From: Asterias rubens
Lineage: Eukaryota > Echinodermata > Asteroidea > Forcipulatida > Asteriidae
Assembly: GCF_902459465.1 (NCBI RefSeq)
Contig: NW_022985696.1
Span: 186,001-250,000, forward strand
Reading direction: 5' to 3'
Length of the DNA: 64,000 nt
Each line of letters starts with the position of its first letter. Position 1 is the stretch's first letter. Below the pieces are notes generated by a model. It searched no databases and was not told where the DNA came from. It saw only the letters and a program-made list of their open reading frames with translations. Positions 11,270 through 21,439 of the stretch are shown piece after piece. The position numbers were made by a program, and so were the translations under genes.

Positions 11270-12440
11270 AAAATTGTTACAGTGGTCATCCCATCGAAGA
11301 TCGTGAGATATGGTGACTCCGAGATACTCGTGTTGGTCAACTCGCTCGAACGTCTGTCCAAAGATGTTGTAATGGAAGGTACTTGGGTTGCACTACTTCG
11401 TTATACAGAAAGGATGGCACACTTTTTAACGTTGAAGTGCATCAACCAGGTTGAGGACCAATCTGCGAGGGCTTCAAGATCTCTCTGAAGGATAAGGTGA
11501 TCATTTTGGTTCTCTATCTCCCTGTAAACAATACTATCGTCGGCGAACAACAGCATGCTTGACTGGATGTTATCTTGGATGTCATTTATGTATAGTAGGA
11601 ATAAGGCGGGGCCAAGGACTGAGCCCTGAGGAACACCCGATGAGACATTTTCCCACGAGGAGTGTGAACCATTGACTGTACTCTGCTATGCAAGAAAGAG
11701 TTAATCCAATCCAGGGTTGGACCTTGAATGCCGTAGTAACCTAGCTTGGCTGATAGTCGTTGATGGGGCACTTTGTCGAACGCATTGCTGAAGTCTAGAA
11801 GTACTACGTCAACTTGTCCACGAGTTTGGAGAGTATGCGCCCAGCCTTGGCATGATGATATTAGTTGAGTTACAGTTGAGAGCTTTTCCCTGAACCCATG
11901 TTGTGAGTCTAGAAGTATGTTGTGTGCACTCAGATGTTCCATCACTTTACAGAAGACGCAGTTGAGGGAAATTGGACGATAGTTTGCTGGGTCAGATTTA
12001 GGACCTTTTTTATAAATACTGGTTACAAGAGCTTGCTTCCACTGGGTTGGTACAGTTCCCGATGTGTAGGATTGATGAAAAAGAAATGCAAGTGCAGGTG
12101 CCAGTTCATGTGCGACTGTCTTCAGGAGCTTGGGTGGCAACTCATCAGGACCACCAGCTTTAGCTGGATTAAGAAATGCTAGTTGTTTCTCCACTCCTGC
12201 AATGCCTATGGTGAGCTGTGGTATGGATGGATATGGTGATTGTCCTTTGTTAGGGATGTTGGAGCATGGTTCTTCTGTGAAGACAGATTTGAAGTGCGAG
12301 TTGAGTGCTCCGGCTTTGTCCGCATTAGTTGTACAAAGTTTGGTTTTGGTCCTCAATATTGGAATTCCTAGGTTGTCTGTTCTCATTAATTTAACATATG
12401 ACCAAAATGACTTTGGTTGATCGATGAGCTTGGTACCTAT
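11270..12440 (-). pseudogene. Decayed non-LTR retrotransposon reverse transcriptase
   Basis: Minus-strand RT domain of an endonuclease-type non-LTR element (Jockey/CR1-like in style). From 12440 downward it reads IDQPKSFWSYVKLM, NPAKAGGPDELPPKLL, ANYRPISLN (template contacts), QHGFR, and motif A LLDFSNAFDKVPHQRL. Near 11680 the frame shifts by one: FLHSR is in one frame, while QSTVNGSHSSWENVSSGVPQ (motif B) continues in another. Motif C, FADD, is at 11537-11548, and HEYLGVTISHDLRWDDH near 11300 is the usual downstream block. No endonuclease or 5' part is seen. It is 5'-truncated and broken, so inactive. Confidence 0.85.
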
Positions 12441-13081
12441 TATGGGAGATAACTCGATTTTTGTGGGTCACTGCTCAGTGCTTTATAAATAAAAAAATTA
12501 CTATTAAAAAGTATTAGGTACTCGAGTTAATGATAATTTTATAAGTAACACTAACCATTTGCTAACACATTGGATCCGTGGCAATTGCGCAAAGGTTGCG
12601 TTGGTGTGATATGTCTTTAGATTAGACATTTGCCGACTCAACTACATGTATCAGAAAAGAGATACAGAGGTTACTCTTGCTCATAGTATTATTAAATCAT
12701 AGGGCCCTATAGATAATGTTTGTTTCCTCCGTTAAGTTTGTCGTGATTCAGAACCCCAATGTGTCACGGTTAGGCAGAGGGGGCATTCGTCGTCCGCGGT
12801 AGGTTGTCATTCACGACGTGGGCATGTCATGCGATGCACCCGGGCTACCGATGCCCCCTTTCCTGGATGCCCCCTTTCATTACTCAGCATGCTTGGCGGA
12901 ACAGCGCCCTCTCTTGATATTTTGCTATTCGCGATAAACCTAAATGCATTGAATATTTACAGATGTCGGTGTCAGCAGTGTGTTTAGTCCGCCCTGCTTT
13001 TTTAGTCATCAACTCAGTTTGCCACTACCGTATAGACGGATTAATAATGTCCTTTTCCTTTTTCCTTTCCTTATCACTCAG
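12441..13081. other. Region upstream of the elongase coding exon
   Basis: No coding exon recognised. A pyrimidine tract TTTCCTTTCCTTATCACTCAG ends at the acceptor 13080-13081. Around 12770-12900 a CpG-containing stretch repeats GATGCCCCCTTTC twice. An alternative first exon could lie here. Confidence 0.4.
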
Positions 13082-13099
13082 GCAGACATACCTAATACG

Positions 13100-14008
13100 A
13101 TGGCTGAAACGATGGTATACAAAGGCACCAAGCCAGAAGACCGCTTCACGTTTGAAGAGAACTTTGACATTGACTGGTGGCTGGCGTGGACAACCCAGTA
13201 TAAACTCTGGAGCATCCCAATCTCTGCTCTCTACATCTTACTAGTCTTCTCTGGTCGTCGATGGATGGAGAACCGCCCCGCCTATCGTCTTAAGGGGCTC
13301 CTTATCCTATGGAATGTGCTCCTGGGTGGGTTTAGCATCTTCGGGGCGTGGCGGACTGTTCCTGTCCTGACGAAGGGCGTGATGGAAAACGGCTGGCGGT
13401 CATCGGTGTGTAATGGATATTACTACCACAAAGATTTTGTGGGTATTTGGGGTCTCTTGTTCACCTTGTCCAAAGTCCCTGAGCTTGGCGATACCTTTTT
13501 TATCGTCGTCCGCAAGCAGAAGTTGATGTTGCTTCACTGGTACCATCACGCAACCGTCCCTCTCTTCGTCTTCGCTGTCTACAGCGACCGTGCCGCCCCC
13601 GGGATGTGGTTCACCGCCATGAATTACGTCGTGCATGGCTTGATGTATCCATATTTCGGTCTGCGAGCAGCTGGCTTCAAGCTACCCCGCGTTGCGGCAA
13701 TGTCGATAACATCGTTGCAGATTGTCCAGATGATTATGGGGACTGTTGTCGTGGTCTACGCAGCCATCATGCATTACGTTGGGGTGCCGTGTGAAATCGA
13801 TTCCGGTGTCTTGGTCTTATCCGTCAGCCTGTACTTCAGCTATCTCATTCTGTTCGCTCAGTTTTTCCACAAGGCTTATTTTGGCGCTAAACCCGCTGGC
13901 GCTAAACCGGTTAAGTCGGATATTAGTAATGGTAACGTTTTAAGTAATGGAGGTAAAAGTCAACAAGTTAACACGAACACAGATAATGGAGTTCATCGAA
14001 GAAAATAG
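13100..14008 (+). CDS. ELOVL6: ELOVL6/ELOVL3-type very-long-chain fatty acid elongase
   Basis: The 302-residue protein is complete in one coding exon. I start at the ATG with strong context (A at -3, G at +4), 18 bases after the acceptor at 13081; the upstream open frame is intron. ELOVL enzymes sit in the ER membrane and condense malonyl-CoA with a fatty acyl-CoA, the first step of each two-carbon elongation. Visible family motifs: KVPELGDT (125-132), the histidine box HWYHH (146-150), NYVVHGLMYPYF (175-186, with Phe as the last aromatic), and TSLQIVQ (204-210). About seven hydrophobic segments fit the family fold. Length and motif wording favour the ELOVL6/3 group over the PUFA elongases. 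The C-terminal 40 residues are Asn/Ser/Lys-rich and end VHRRK, a basic tail that may serve ER retention. Confidence 0.93.
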   Translation: MAETMVYKGTKPEDRFTFEENFDIDWWLAWTTQYKLWSIPISALYILLVFSGRRWMENRPAYRLKGLLILWNVLLGGFSIFGAWRTVPVLTKGVMENGWRSSVCNGYYYHKDFVGIWGLLFTLSKVPELGDTFFIVVRKQKLMLLHWYHHATVPLFVFAVYSDRAAPGMWFTAMNYVVHGLMYPYFGLRAAGFKLPRVAAMSITSLQIVQMIMGTVVVVYAAIMHYVGVPCEIDSGVLVLSVSLYFSYLILFAQFFHKAYFGAKPAGAKPVKSDISNGNVLSNGGKSQQVNTNTDNGVHRRK

Positions 14009-14207
14009 AATCAAACTGAAAAAAAATAATTTGTTTTGTATGCACAGTTTTTCCCTTTTGCTTATTTTTTGCACTAATTCCACGGCACTAAGCTGGATAA
14101 GGCCGATCATATTATATTGGCAATGCTTTTAGTAATGGAGTACACAGTCTTAGAAGAAATCAGATTGAGGTTTGTTTGCACAGTTTAAACTCCGCATAAA
14201 CTCCGCA
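14009..14207 (+). other. Elongase 3' untranslated region
   Basis: AT-rich sequence after the TAG. ATAATAATAAATAAAACTTG near 14247, inside an old MITE fragment, is one possible poly(A) signal. The true end is not defined. Confidence 0.4.
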
Positions 14208-14456
14208 TATGCATAAAATAACACACGTTGGTTGTCAAAGTTGCGAGATAATAATAAATAAAACTTGTCAAACGAAGTGGTATCCTTTCAGATGCTTCAT
14301 TTCGAGACCTCAAAATCAAATTTGTAGAAAATTAGTTCTTTCTCAAAATGTATTAAACTATCAACAGGTCCCCTATACTCATTACCAGTTACCAAATAAG
14401 GTTTTATGCTACAATATTTTTGAAAAAAATTACTCATAGTGTCCACTGCAATTAAC
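14208..14456. mobile_element. MITE family A, copy 3 (degenerate)
   Basis: Recognisable by AAAGTTGCGAGATAATAATA and the right end ATAGTGTCCACTGCAATTAA. The left terminus is lost. Confidence 0.6.
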
Positions 14457-14910
14457 AGATTGTCGAGTCCAACACAGACTATAAATTTGCTTAGATTAGA
14501 AAATGAGATAATAATAACTCATTGCAATTCAAAAAAATGTTTGTCAAGATTAGTCTAGAGTAATATAATTGTTATCTTTGACAAACTTGTTTTTGTTGTA
14601 AACTAGTACAAAATATTTCTGTAATGGGCCTAAATATTAAATTGATGACTTCAAGAATTATTGTCTTTCAGCAATGAAATATTATTTGAATTTAGTTAAT
14701 ATTTAATTGAAGAGAATTAACAAGATATTGGCATTAATAAATGACGGGCTGTAAATCAATCAATGCTTGTGTACAATACATGTGTGTCAGGTTTTTGCAT
14801 TTAACTTTTTCTATGACTGGCCAGTGGCCAGCCAGTCAATGAAAAAGCTTCTGGCCACTGGCCAGAGGGACCAGTTACCTTGTCACTAGGACACACGCCT
14901 TTTTAGTGTA
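14457..14910. other. AT-rich intergenic
   Basis: No gene recognised. A small palindrome at about 14812-14868 pairs TGACTGGCCAGTGGCCAGCC with CTTCTGGCCACTGGCCAGAG. Confidence 0.5.
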
Positions 14911-15242
14911 TTAAAGCCATCCGACACTTTCGGTACAGAACAAAAATTAAAAGTTCACAGATTCACAAATAACTTACAGGGTTTACATGAAATTATTCCA
15001 TGAAATGCTTTACTTGTTGAGAAAACATTAAAACAATCAAGAATTACGGATTTATTTTAAAAACATGTCATGACACGGCGAAACGTGCGTAACTAAGGGT
15101 GGGTTTTCCCGTTATATTCTCCCGACTCCGATGACCGATTGAGCCTAACTTTTCACAAGTTTGTTATTTTATATAGAAGTTGTGATACACGAAGTGTGGG
15201 CCCTGGACAATACTGTTTATCGAAAGTGTCCAATGGCTTTAA
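14911..15242. mobile_element. MITE family C, copy 1
   Basis: Ends TTAAAGCCATCCGACACTTT and GTGTCCAATGGCTTTAA. Internal GACACGGCGAAACGTGCG and CGATTGAGCCTAACTTTTCA are shared with copies at 20005, 41870 and 45659. Confidence 0.8.
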
Positions 15243-15460
15243 AGACACTGGACACCTTTGGTTATTGTCAAAGATCAGTCTTATCACTTGATCTCAGATT
15301 TCTTTTTTACATGCACAAAATAACAAACTTGTGAAAATTTGAACTAAATTGGACATCGAAGTTGCGAGACAATAAGGGAAGAAAAAACACCCTTGTTACA
15401 TAAAGTTGTTTTATGTGTGCTTTCAGATGCGTACATTCGAGACCTCGGCCTTTAAATAGC
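15238..15460. mobile_element. MITE family A, copy 4 (half), abutting family C
   Basis: TTTAAAGACACTGGACACCT shares its TTAA with the right end of the preceding family C copy. Only the left half of family A remains, up to GAGACCTCG. Confidence 0.7.
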
Positions 15461-16210
15461 AGTGTCTCCCCATGCAAAGCTAGTGTTCTGATATGCACAA
15501 AGTTTGGACGATATTTACGAATAAAAAACTGAGAAAAACGATGCTCCAGACTGCTCCTGTGGGGCTTTCGAAATGAAACCTAGAGTTGATGACAAGCCCT
15601 TAGGCGCTGCCTATTTGTTTGCCTTTCATGCAACAGTCACAGTGCGATGTTACACATGCATCGTAGGTAGCACGAGTATTGTGACCGACTCACACACACA
15701 TACTGGGATCTAGGGTGTGTGTATCGTCCCAACAGCTACACCGCGCTGTAGCTACACACCGCGCTTAACAATTACCGTCTTGACTTCAAGACTACATGAA
15801 ACCAGGCTACCAGCCTGACATAACCCCCGATTTCAAAAAAAATTGAAATCAAGTCTAATATCCACTAACAAGGACTAGAACTTTTGTCACAAAAATAAAA
15901 ATATTTTTTATAAGAGGTGGGGGCAGGGAGGGGGGGGGGAATTTTGATGAAAAAAACATACACAATCTTGAATATTCAGACTATTTCATGATTTTAATCA
16001 ACGTTAAAGAAAAATACAATTAAATTTCAATTTAACACAAATATTACTGTGTTATATATTACAGTGAATAATTTTAACATTCTTTTTATTAGCCAACACC
16101 AACCGTATACATTGTAACCAATATAATGGCAAGTTAAGATCACAAATGCATTGGTTTTTATTTCAATTAAATATCTTTCTCTTTATACCAGTGTGTATGA
16201 ATGGCTCAGG
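15461..16210. other. Intergenic, nothing recognised
   Basis: No gene or complete element found. AT-rich, with a G-run near 15930. Confidence 0.4.
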
Positions 16211-16211
16211 T

Positions 16212-16650
16212 TTTACCAGTGTAGGTACCAGTGTACCATAGGCCCTAGGTACCAGTGTTTTATAGGCTCTAGGTACCAGTGTTACATAGGCCATAGGCAA
16301 TGTGTTTCATAGGTACTGTGTACCATAGGCCCTAGGCATCAGTGTTTCATAGGCCCTAGGCATCAGTGTTTCATAGTCCCTAGGTACCAGTGTTTCAACG
16401 GCCCTAGCTACTGTGTACCATAGGCCCTAGGTACCAGTGTACCATAGGCCCTAGGTACCAGTGTACCATAGGCCCTGGGTACCAGTGTACCATAGGCCCT
16501 AGGTACCAGTGTACCATAGGCCCTAGGTTCCAGTGTACCACAGGCCCTAGGTACCAGTGTACCACAGGACCTAGGTACCAGTGTACCATAGGCCCTAGGT
16601 ACCAGTGTACCATAGGCCCTTGGCACCAAGTACCATAGGCCCTTGGCACC
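16212..16650. repeat. 24-bp minisatellite
   Basis: About 18 imperfect copies of a 24-bp unit, TAGGTACCAGTGTACCATAG plus GCCC. Because 24 is divisible by three, two long minus-strand frames appear (16404-16722). They are repeat artefacts, not genes. Central units are the most uniform. Confidence 0.9.
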
Positions 16651-16979
16651 ATGTTCAGTAGCCCAATTGCCAATATGCACCAGTTTTCTGCAAACCCTGG
16701 CAGTAACAACCCAACATTTCAATCAGTATGCTCCGACTGTCTTCAGGAAACTACAAGTATTTTTCAGAATTACAATCAAAAAGAGATTTCCCGTACATGA
16801 CGTTAAACAAATTAGTCAAATCCTACAATTGCCCCCTCAACATTTCAAAATGGTTTAAATATGTGAAATTTGTTATAGTTATCGTATAAAGTTCATAAAT
16901 CTCTTATAACTATTTAAAATGTGAATAAAGTGAAACCGTAAATACACTTATACAATGACACACTTCAACAAGCCTCATA

Positions 16980-17055
16980 GGAGTACATAAATGCATTGAT
17001 TATGCTAATTATATTCATAAATGCATTGATTATGCTAATTATATTCATAAATATA
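16980..17055. repeat. 30-bp direct duplication
   Basis: TAAATGCATTGATTATGCTA followed by ATTATATTCA occurs twice back to back, with a third partial unit. Confidence 0.7.
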
Positions 17056-17089
17056 TTGATAACCAAATAGAAACTTCATTGGGGCCATA

Positions 17090-17570
17090 TTAACCTCAAG
17101 GCCCAAACAGGGTATTTTTCTATCACAAAAACCCATATCGAGGGTTTTTCAAATTATACTACCCCAAACTGGGGTCTATTTCTGTTTTAATACCCAGATA
17201 TCTTGGTCTTCCTGACCAACCCAAACTGGGGTACATTTCTTAATCAAACTTGGAATGTATATTTTCTACCCCGACTTATACCCTGTCCTTTATTTTTAAA
17301 CCCAGTTCAAGGGTGATGCTCAACTATACTATCCCAATTGGGAATGTAAACTTTGTCCCAATTGAGATCCAGTTCTAAGGGGTGCTTCCCACCAATACTG
17401 TGATGTTTCCACCCAATTGGGAATGTAGATTTTGTTCCAATTGAAAACCACTTCAAAGGTCCTTCTCACCTATACTATCCCAACTGGGAAGTTTTATCCC
17501 AATTTGGAATATACATTTTTATCCTGTTTGAAACCAAATAAAGGGACCTTTTCAACTATACTACATGTAT
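17090..17570. repeat. Degenerate tandem repeat built on CCCAATTGGGA
   Basis: Loosely repeating units of about 80-110 bp contain AACTGGG(G/A)A or CCCAATTGGGAATGTA, followed by AACCA and a run to TATACTA. Strongly diverged. Confidence 0.5.
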
Positions 17571-17599
17571 CAACGAACGAGAATAATAAGGCTCATATT

Positions 17600-17752
17600 A
17601 ACTGACTTCTAATAATGAAATAATATCATGGAGTAATTTCATGGAATAATATTTCAAGGGAAGTCTTTCACCTTCTGTAAACCCTGTAAGTTATTTGTAA
17701 ATCTGTGAACTTTTAATTTTTGTTCTGTTCAGAAAGTGTCCAGTGGCTCTGA
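17600..17752. mobile_element. MITE family C, right half
   Basis: TCATGGAATAATATTTCAAG and GAAGTCTTTCACC match the right arm of family C. The remainder is absent. Confidence 0.65.
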
Positions 17753-17885
17753 AAAGAGTCGGTGTGGTCTTGATGTTTCGAACAGTAGACTCATCTCGTC
17801 TTCAGGACAGTATCCTGGTTGAAACGTCGAGGTTGAAACGTCGAGACCAAACCAAATCCATTCAGAACCAACACTCCCACAAAAT

Positions 17886-18300
17886 GGAAGTGGAAGTGTC
17901 GTGGCCGAGCGGTTAAGAGCACCGAATTCAAACTCTGGTGTTTCTGACCAGCAGAATGTGGGTTCGAATCCCCAGCCGTGACACCTGTGTCCTTAAGCAA
18001 GACACATAACCATTGTTCATCCTTCGGATGGGACGTAAAGCCGTTGGTCCCATGTGTTGTTTAAACGCATGTAAAAGAACCCAGTGCACTTGTCGAAAAG
18101 AGAAGGGGTTCGCCCCGGTGTTCCTGGCTGGATTGGCAGCATATTGCGCCACAGCACCTTGTAAACCATTACATTGTGCTTAAGGATTAGGTCTTTTATT
18201 ATCTCAAAAATCGCCCCCACTCCTTGCAGTAATAATACCTGGTGCTTTGTATCCTTTGGCAAAAGGCGCGTTATAAATACGGTTATTATTATTATTATTA
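17886..18300 (+). mobile_element. tRNA-derived SINE, family S1 (fullest copy)
   Basis: Head: GTGTCGTGGCCGAGCGGTTA (A-box region) and GGGTTCGAATCCCCAGCCG (B box). The body has GAGAAGGGGTTCGCCCCGG and GCAGCATATTGCGCC. It ends in an ATT microsatellite. A Leu/Ser-type tRNA-derived SINE of about 415 bp. Confidence 0.8.
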
Positions 18301-18379
18301 AAATAGATTTACACATGGTTCTACCGGCAAGCTTCAAACGATACTTATGTCATGGTCTATTAATCCACCATTAACCAAA

Positions 18380-18535
18380 GTGAATTATATTGAGCGGTCT
18401 TTATACAGACGTGGAGGGTTGAGTATCTATCAAACCAAAACCACAGTGGATGATATTGAATGGTCTAACAGTAGGAGGGTTGACTATCTATCATTTAAAA
18501 TCACAGTGGATGATTCTGAATAGTCAGACAATATG
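18380..18535. repeat. Imperfect tandem repeat, about 70-bp unit
   Basis: Two to three copies sharing GGAGGGTTGA(G/C)TATCTATCA and ACAGTGGATGAT. Confidence 0.6.
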
Positions 18536-18720
18536 TAAATAATAATAAAAACAGTTAACAACATAAAATCACAGTAATAACAGTCTGAATACTAAAGTTA
18601 AAAAAATTTCTAATGTACACTAATATATCATCAAATAAAGACAAATTGAAAGACTCCTAAAATTGGTCTGTAAATGGAAAAAAAATTGAAGACCTTCTCG
18701 GTCTTCCTACTTTTTCTCTT

Positions 18721-19460
18721 TAGCCGTGTTCGCACTGGACTAATATTTTGGGTAACTTAACCATGATGCTGGGTAACATTCCAACGGGTTAACTTTCCGC
18801 ACTTAGATTCATTTGACTCGGCTAAACTTACCGAGACCGTGGGTAAACTGACCGAGCTGGCCCCCTGAATAGTTTGATAATCACGAAAATCTTATTCTTC
18901 CATGACAAAACATTGTCAGCTTCTTCGGGTCTCGGACGAATGGGAGATTTAACCGAGTCGTTGCGTCCACATTGGACTTTCTGGCTCGGTTAAACTGACC
19001 TGGTCAATCTTCCTGGGCACCTTTGGCTCAGTTAAACTACCCATTCAAGTCGATTTTCACAAAGCTCTTCCTGACTAATCTTAGGACTTAAAGGACGAGT
19101 CCCAAGCCTGCACTGTAGCATGCGGACCTTAAGATTAATCCTAAGTTAAGACGAGTTACTCGTCCTAACTCGAGATAAGACGAGTCCTAACTCTTTGAGC
19201 AATCGACCCCTGGGAGGAAAACTTCCTGGGCTGTTCGCATTGGACTTAAAACGGGCAAGTTACCCATTGGCTCGGTTAGTTTACCCAAAAGTCCAATGTG
19301 AACAGCCGTCGATTTCACCAAACTCTTCCTAACTTCGGATTAATCTTAAGACTTAGGACGAGTTGAGTCCCGTATCCAAATACGTAGGAAGCATTGAACC
19401 CATCCTAAGTTAGGACAGGTTACTCGTCCTAACTCGAGTTAGGATGAGTTTCGTGAAATC
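18721..19460. mobile_element. Inverted-repeat element with a nested 'GACGAGTTACTCGTCC' repeat
   Basis: AGCCGTGTTCGCACTGGACT (18722) pairs with AGTCCAATGTGAACAGCCG (19290), enclosing repeated CTCGGTTAA blocks. Within and after it lie copies of another dispersed palindromic repeat containing GACGAGTTACTCGTCCTAAC, also seen near 34870-34990. Confidence 0.55.
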
Positions 19461-19544
19461 GGCTGCAGGGCTTATACTATAACTGTTTTGTGCCAAATTC
19501 CCCTAACCAGTTGATACTAAAGGGAAATAATGTTTACTTATAAG

Positions 19545-19812
19545 AGATGTTAAATTTGCATCGGTGATAAAGAATATTAATTTTGTTTTTTATCCATACA
19601 CCGATGTGTGTTAGCACTGTATACTCGGTACTTTCCAGAGTCCTGTGAACAAATATCACAGGCATGTTACTCGGGTGGGATTCGAACCCCAGCCCTTGCA
19701 ATTCTAGAGCAGTGTCTTACCAACTAGACTACCGAGGTTGCACGGTAGCTAGAGGCAGTTCGAATCCTATGTTTTGGCAGCAGCTCCCGCAACGATATAA
19801 GGTGTATGGGTA
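19545..19812 (-). mobile_element. tRNA-derived SINE-like repeat S2 (minus)
   Basis: Reverse-complement copy of S2, with TCTAGTTGGTAAGACACTGC and GGGGTTCGAATCCC on the minus strand. Confidence 0.7.
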
Positions 19813-20004
19813 AAAACAGTGCAAATTTACCATATGGCCGAGTGGTTTAAAAAATAAATTGAAAATCTACTCTTTTTATCTATTTTTCTTCTTGTTATGT
19901 ATATTGTTTCATTTCAAATTACCCTTATTGAGGAAAAAATTAACTTAAATAAAAAGGGCGTCATGGCCGAGTGGTTTGGAGCATAAAATTCAAGTGCTTG
20001 TGAT

Positions 20005-20377
20005 TGAAGCCATTATACACTTTCGGTAAAGGAAAAAAAAAAAAAAATCACAGATTTACAAATAATTTACAGGGTTTACAGAAGGTAATGGTGAAAGACT
20101 TCTCTTGAAATATTGTTCCATGAAATGCTTTACTTTTTGAGAAAACATTAAAATAATATCAATTCTCGATAGCGAGAATTACGGATTGATTTCAAACACA
20201 TGACATGATACGGCGAAACGCGCGGAAACAAAAGTAGGTTTCCCCGTTATTTTTTCACGACTCCGATGACAGATTGAGCCTAAATTTTTACAGGTTTGTT
20301 ATTTTACATAGAAGTTGTGATACAAGAAGTGTGGGGCTTGGACAATACTGTTTACCGAAAGTGTATAATGGCTTTAA
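20005..20377. mobile_element. MITE family C, copy 2
   Basis: Complete copy from GAAGCCATTATACACTTTCG to AGTGTATAATGGCTTTAA, with a central inverted repeat AATTCTCGATAGCGAGAATT. Confidence 0.8.
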
Positions 20378-20384
20378 GTCATCT

Positions 20385-20640
20385 GGGCCCAGTTTCATGG
20401 CTCTGCATACCGCCGAATTCTGCGCTTACAATCACAATTCTCTGCTTACGTGCAAGCGCCGAGTTTCTGCGCTAGCCTTGTAGGCGTAGAATACCTATAG
20501 TAACGCGTAGATTGCCTAGAAAAGCGGAGTACGCACGGGCAGAAGCAAAAATTCACCGCTAACCTGTAAAATACGCTTGCCGTAAACACAGAATTCCTTG
20601 CTTCCGTAAGCGCGATTCTGTGCTTTTTTGTGGGAAGGAC
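20385..20640. repeat. Dispersed repeat G (GCTTACCGC-type)
   Basis: Begins GGGCCCAGTTTCATGGCTCT. Related copies lie near 51116-51370 and 58725-58950, and pieces near 34040 and 61390. No termini were resolved. Confidence 0.55.
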
Positions 20641-21053
20641 CTGACCAGGGTGAGCCCCTGGAATGACGTCAAAGCTACTTGAACGTACCGGGGCAAAACC
20701 GGGGTCGACCCAGGGAAGCTAAACAAGCGCACCCAATGTGAACACACATTGGTGTAAAAAACCAAAATTAATATTCTGTATCCCCTATGCAAATTTAACA
20801 TCTGTTACACATGTACCGTGTAGTTATCATTATATTACTATTAAAGGCAACATAAGGCATTATGTAACCCAGTATGTATGTAAGCAGTGGGACAAGAAAG
20901 TCATTGAAGACTTATTTAACAGACAGCACAATTTTTTTTTTAAATTGACCCGTTCTTAAAGTGTGTTGTTCTGTTTCCTAGCCAAAAAAGGTGGTTCCTG
21001 GTTTGATTGGCAGCATATTGCGCCACAGCACCTTATAAACCATTACATGGTGC

Positions 21054-21439
21054 TTAAAGGCAGTGGACACTATTGGTAATTACTCAATGTAATTATTAGC
21101 ATAAAACCTTTCTTGATTACGAGTAATGGGGAGAGGTTGATAGTATAAAACATTGTGAGAAACGGCTCCCTCTGAAGTGCCATAGTTTTTGAGAAAGAAG
21201 TAATTTTCCACGAATTTGATTTCGAGACCTCAGATTGAGAATTTGAGGTCTCGAAATCAACCATCTAAACGCGCACAACTTTGTGTGACAAGGGTGTTTT
21301 TTCTTTCATTATTATCTCGCAACTTCGAAGATCGATTGAGCTCAAATTTTTACAGGTTTGTCATTTTATGCATATGTTGAGATACACCAACTGTGAAGGC
21401 TAGTCTTTGACAATTACCAATAGTGTCCAGTGTCTTTAA
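21054..21439. mobile_element. MITE family A, copy 5
   Basis: Full-length, TTAA at both ends, with a central palindrome around CCTCAGATTGAGAATTTGAGG. It is inserted in a short S1 body fragment (20990-21050). Confidence 0.85.

Larger units (their letters stand above)
9885..11275. mobile_element. Fold-back element, about 1.4 kb, with nested MITEs
   Basis: The left arm (about 9885-10185) and right arm (about 10865-11275) are imperfect reverse complements. CATAGATTGGTTTCTTATCT (9977) pairs with AAGAAACCAATCTATGA (11172), and GTTGCTCCAACGTCGTGC (10134) with GCACGACATTGGTTGGAGC (10893). Three smaller palindromes sit inside: 10300-10390, 10415-10545 and 10661-10790. No transposase frame is present. 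It abuts the reverse-transcriptase remnant on the right. Confidence 0.7.

Noticed and set aside
12980..13099. Upstream 40-codon extension of the elongase
   Set aside because: Lies before the splice acceptor at 13080-13081; the family start fits MAETMVYKG at 13100.
16212..16650. CRISPR-like array
   Set aside because: Head-to-tail minisatellite without unique spacers, in animal DNA.
16404..16722. Minus-strand frames of about 100 codons
   Set aside because: Product of the 24-bp minisatellite; no domain or splice context.
17886..17975. tRNA-Leu/Ser gene
   Set aside because: Same reason: the head of the S1 SINE, repeated at several loci.
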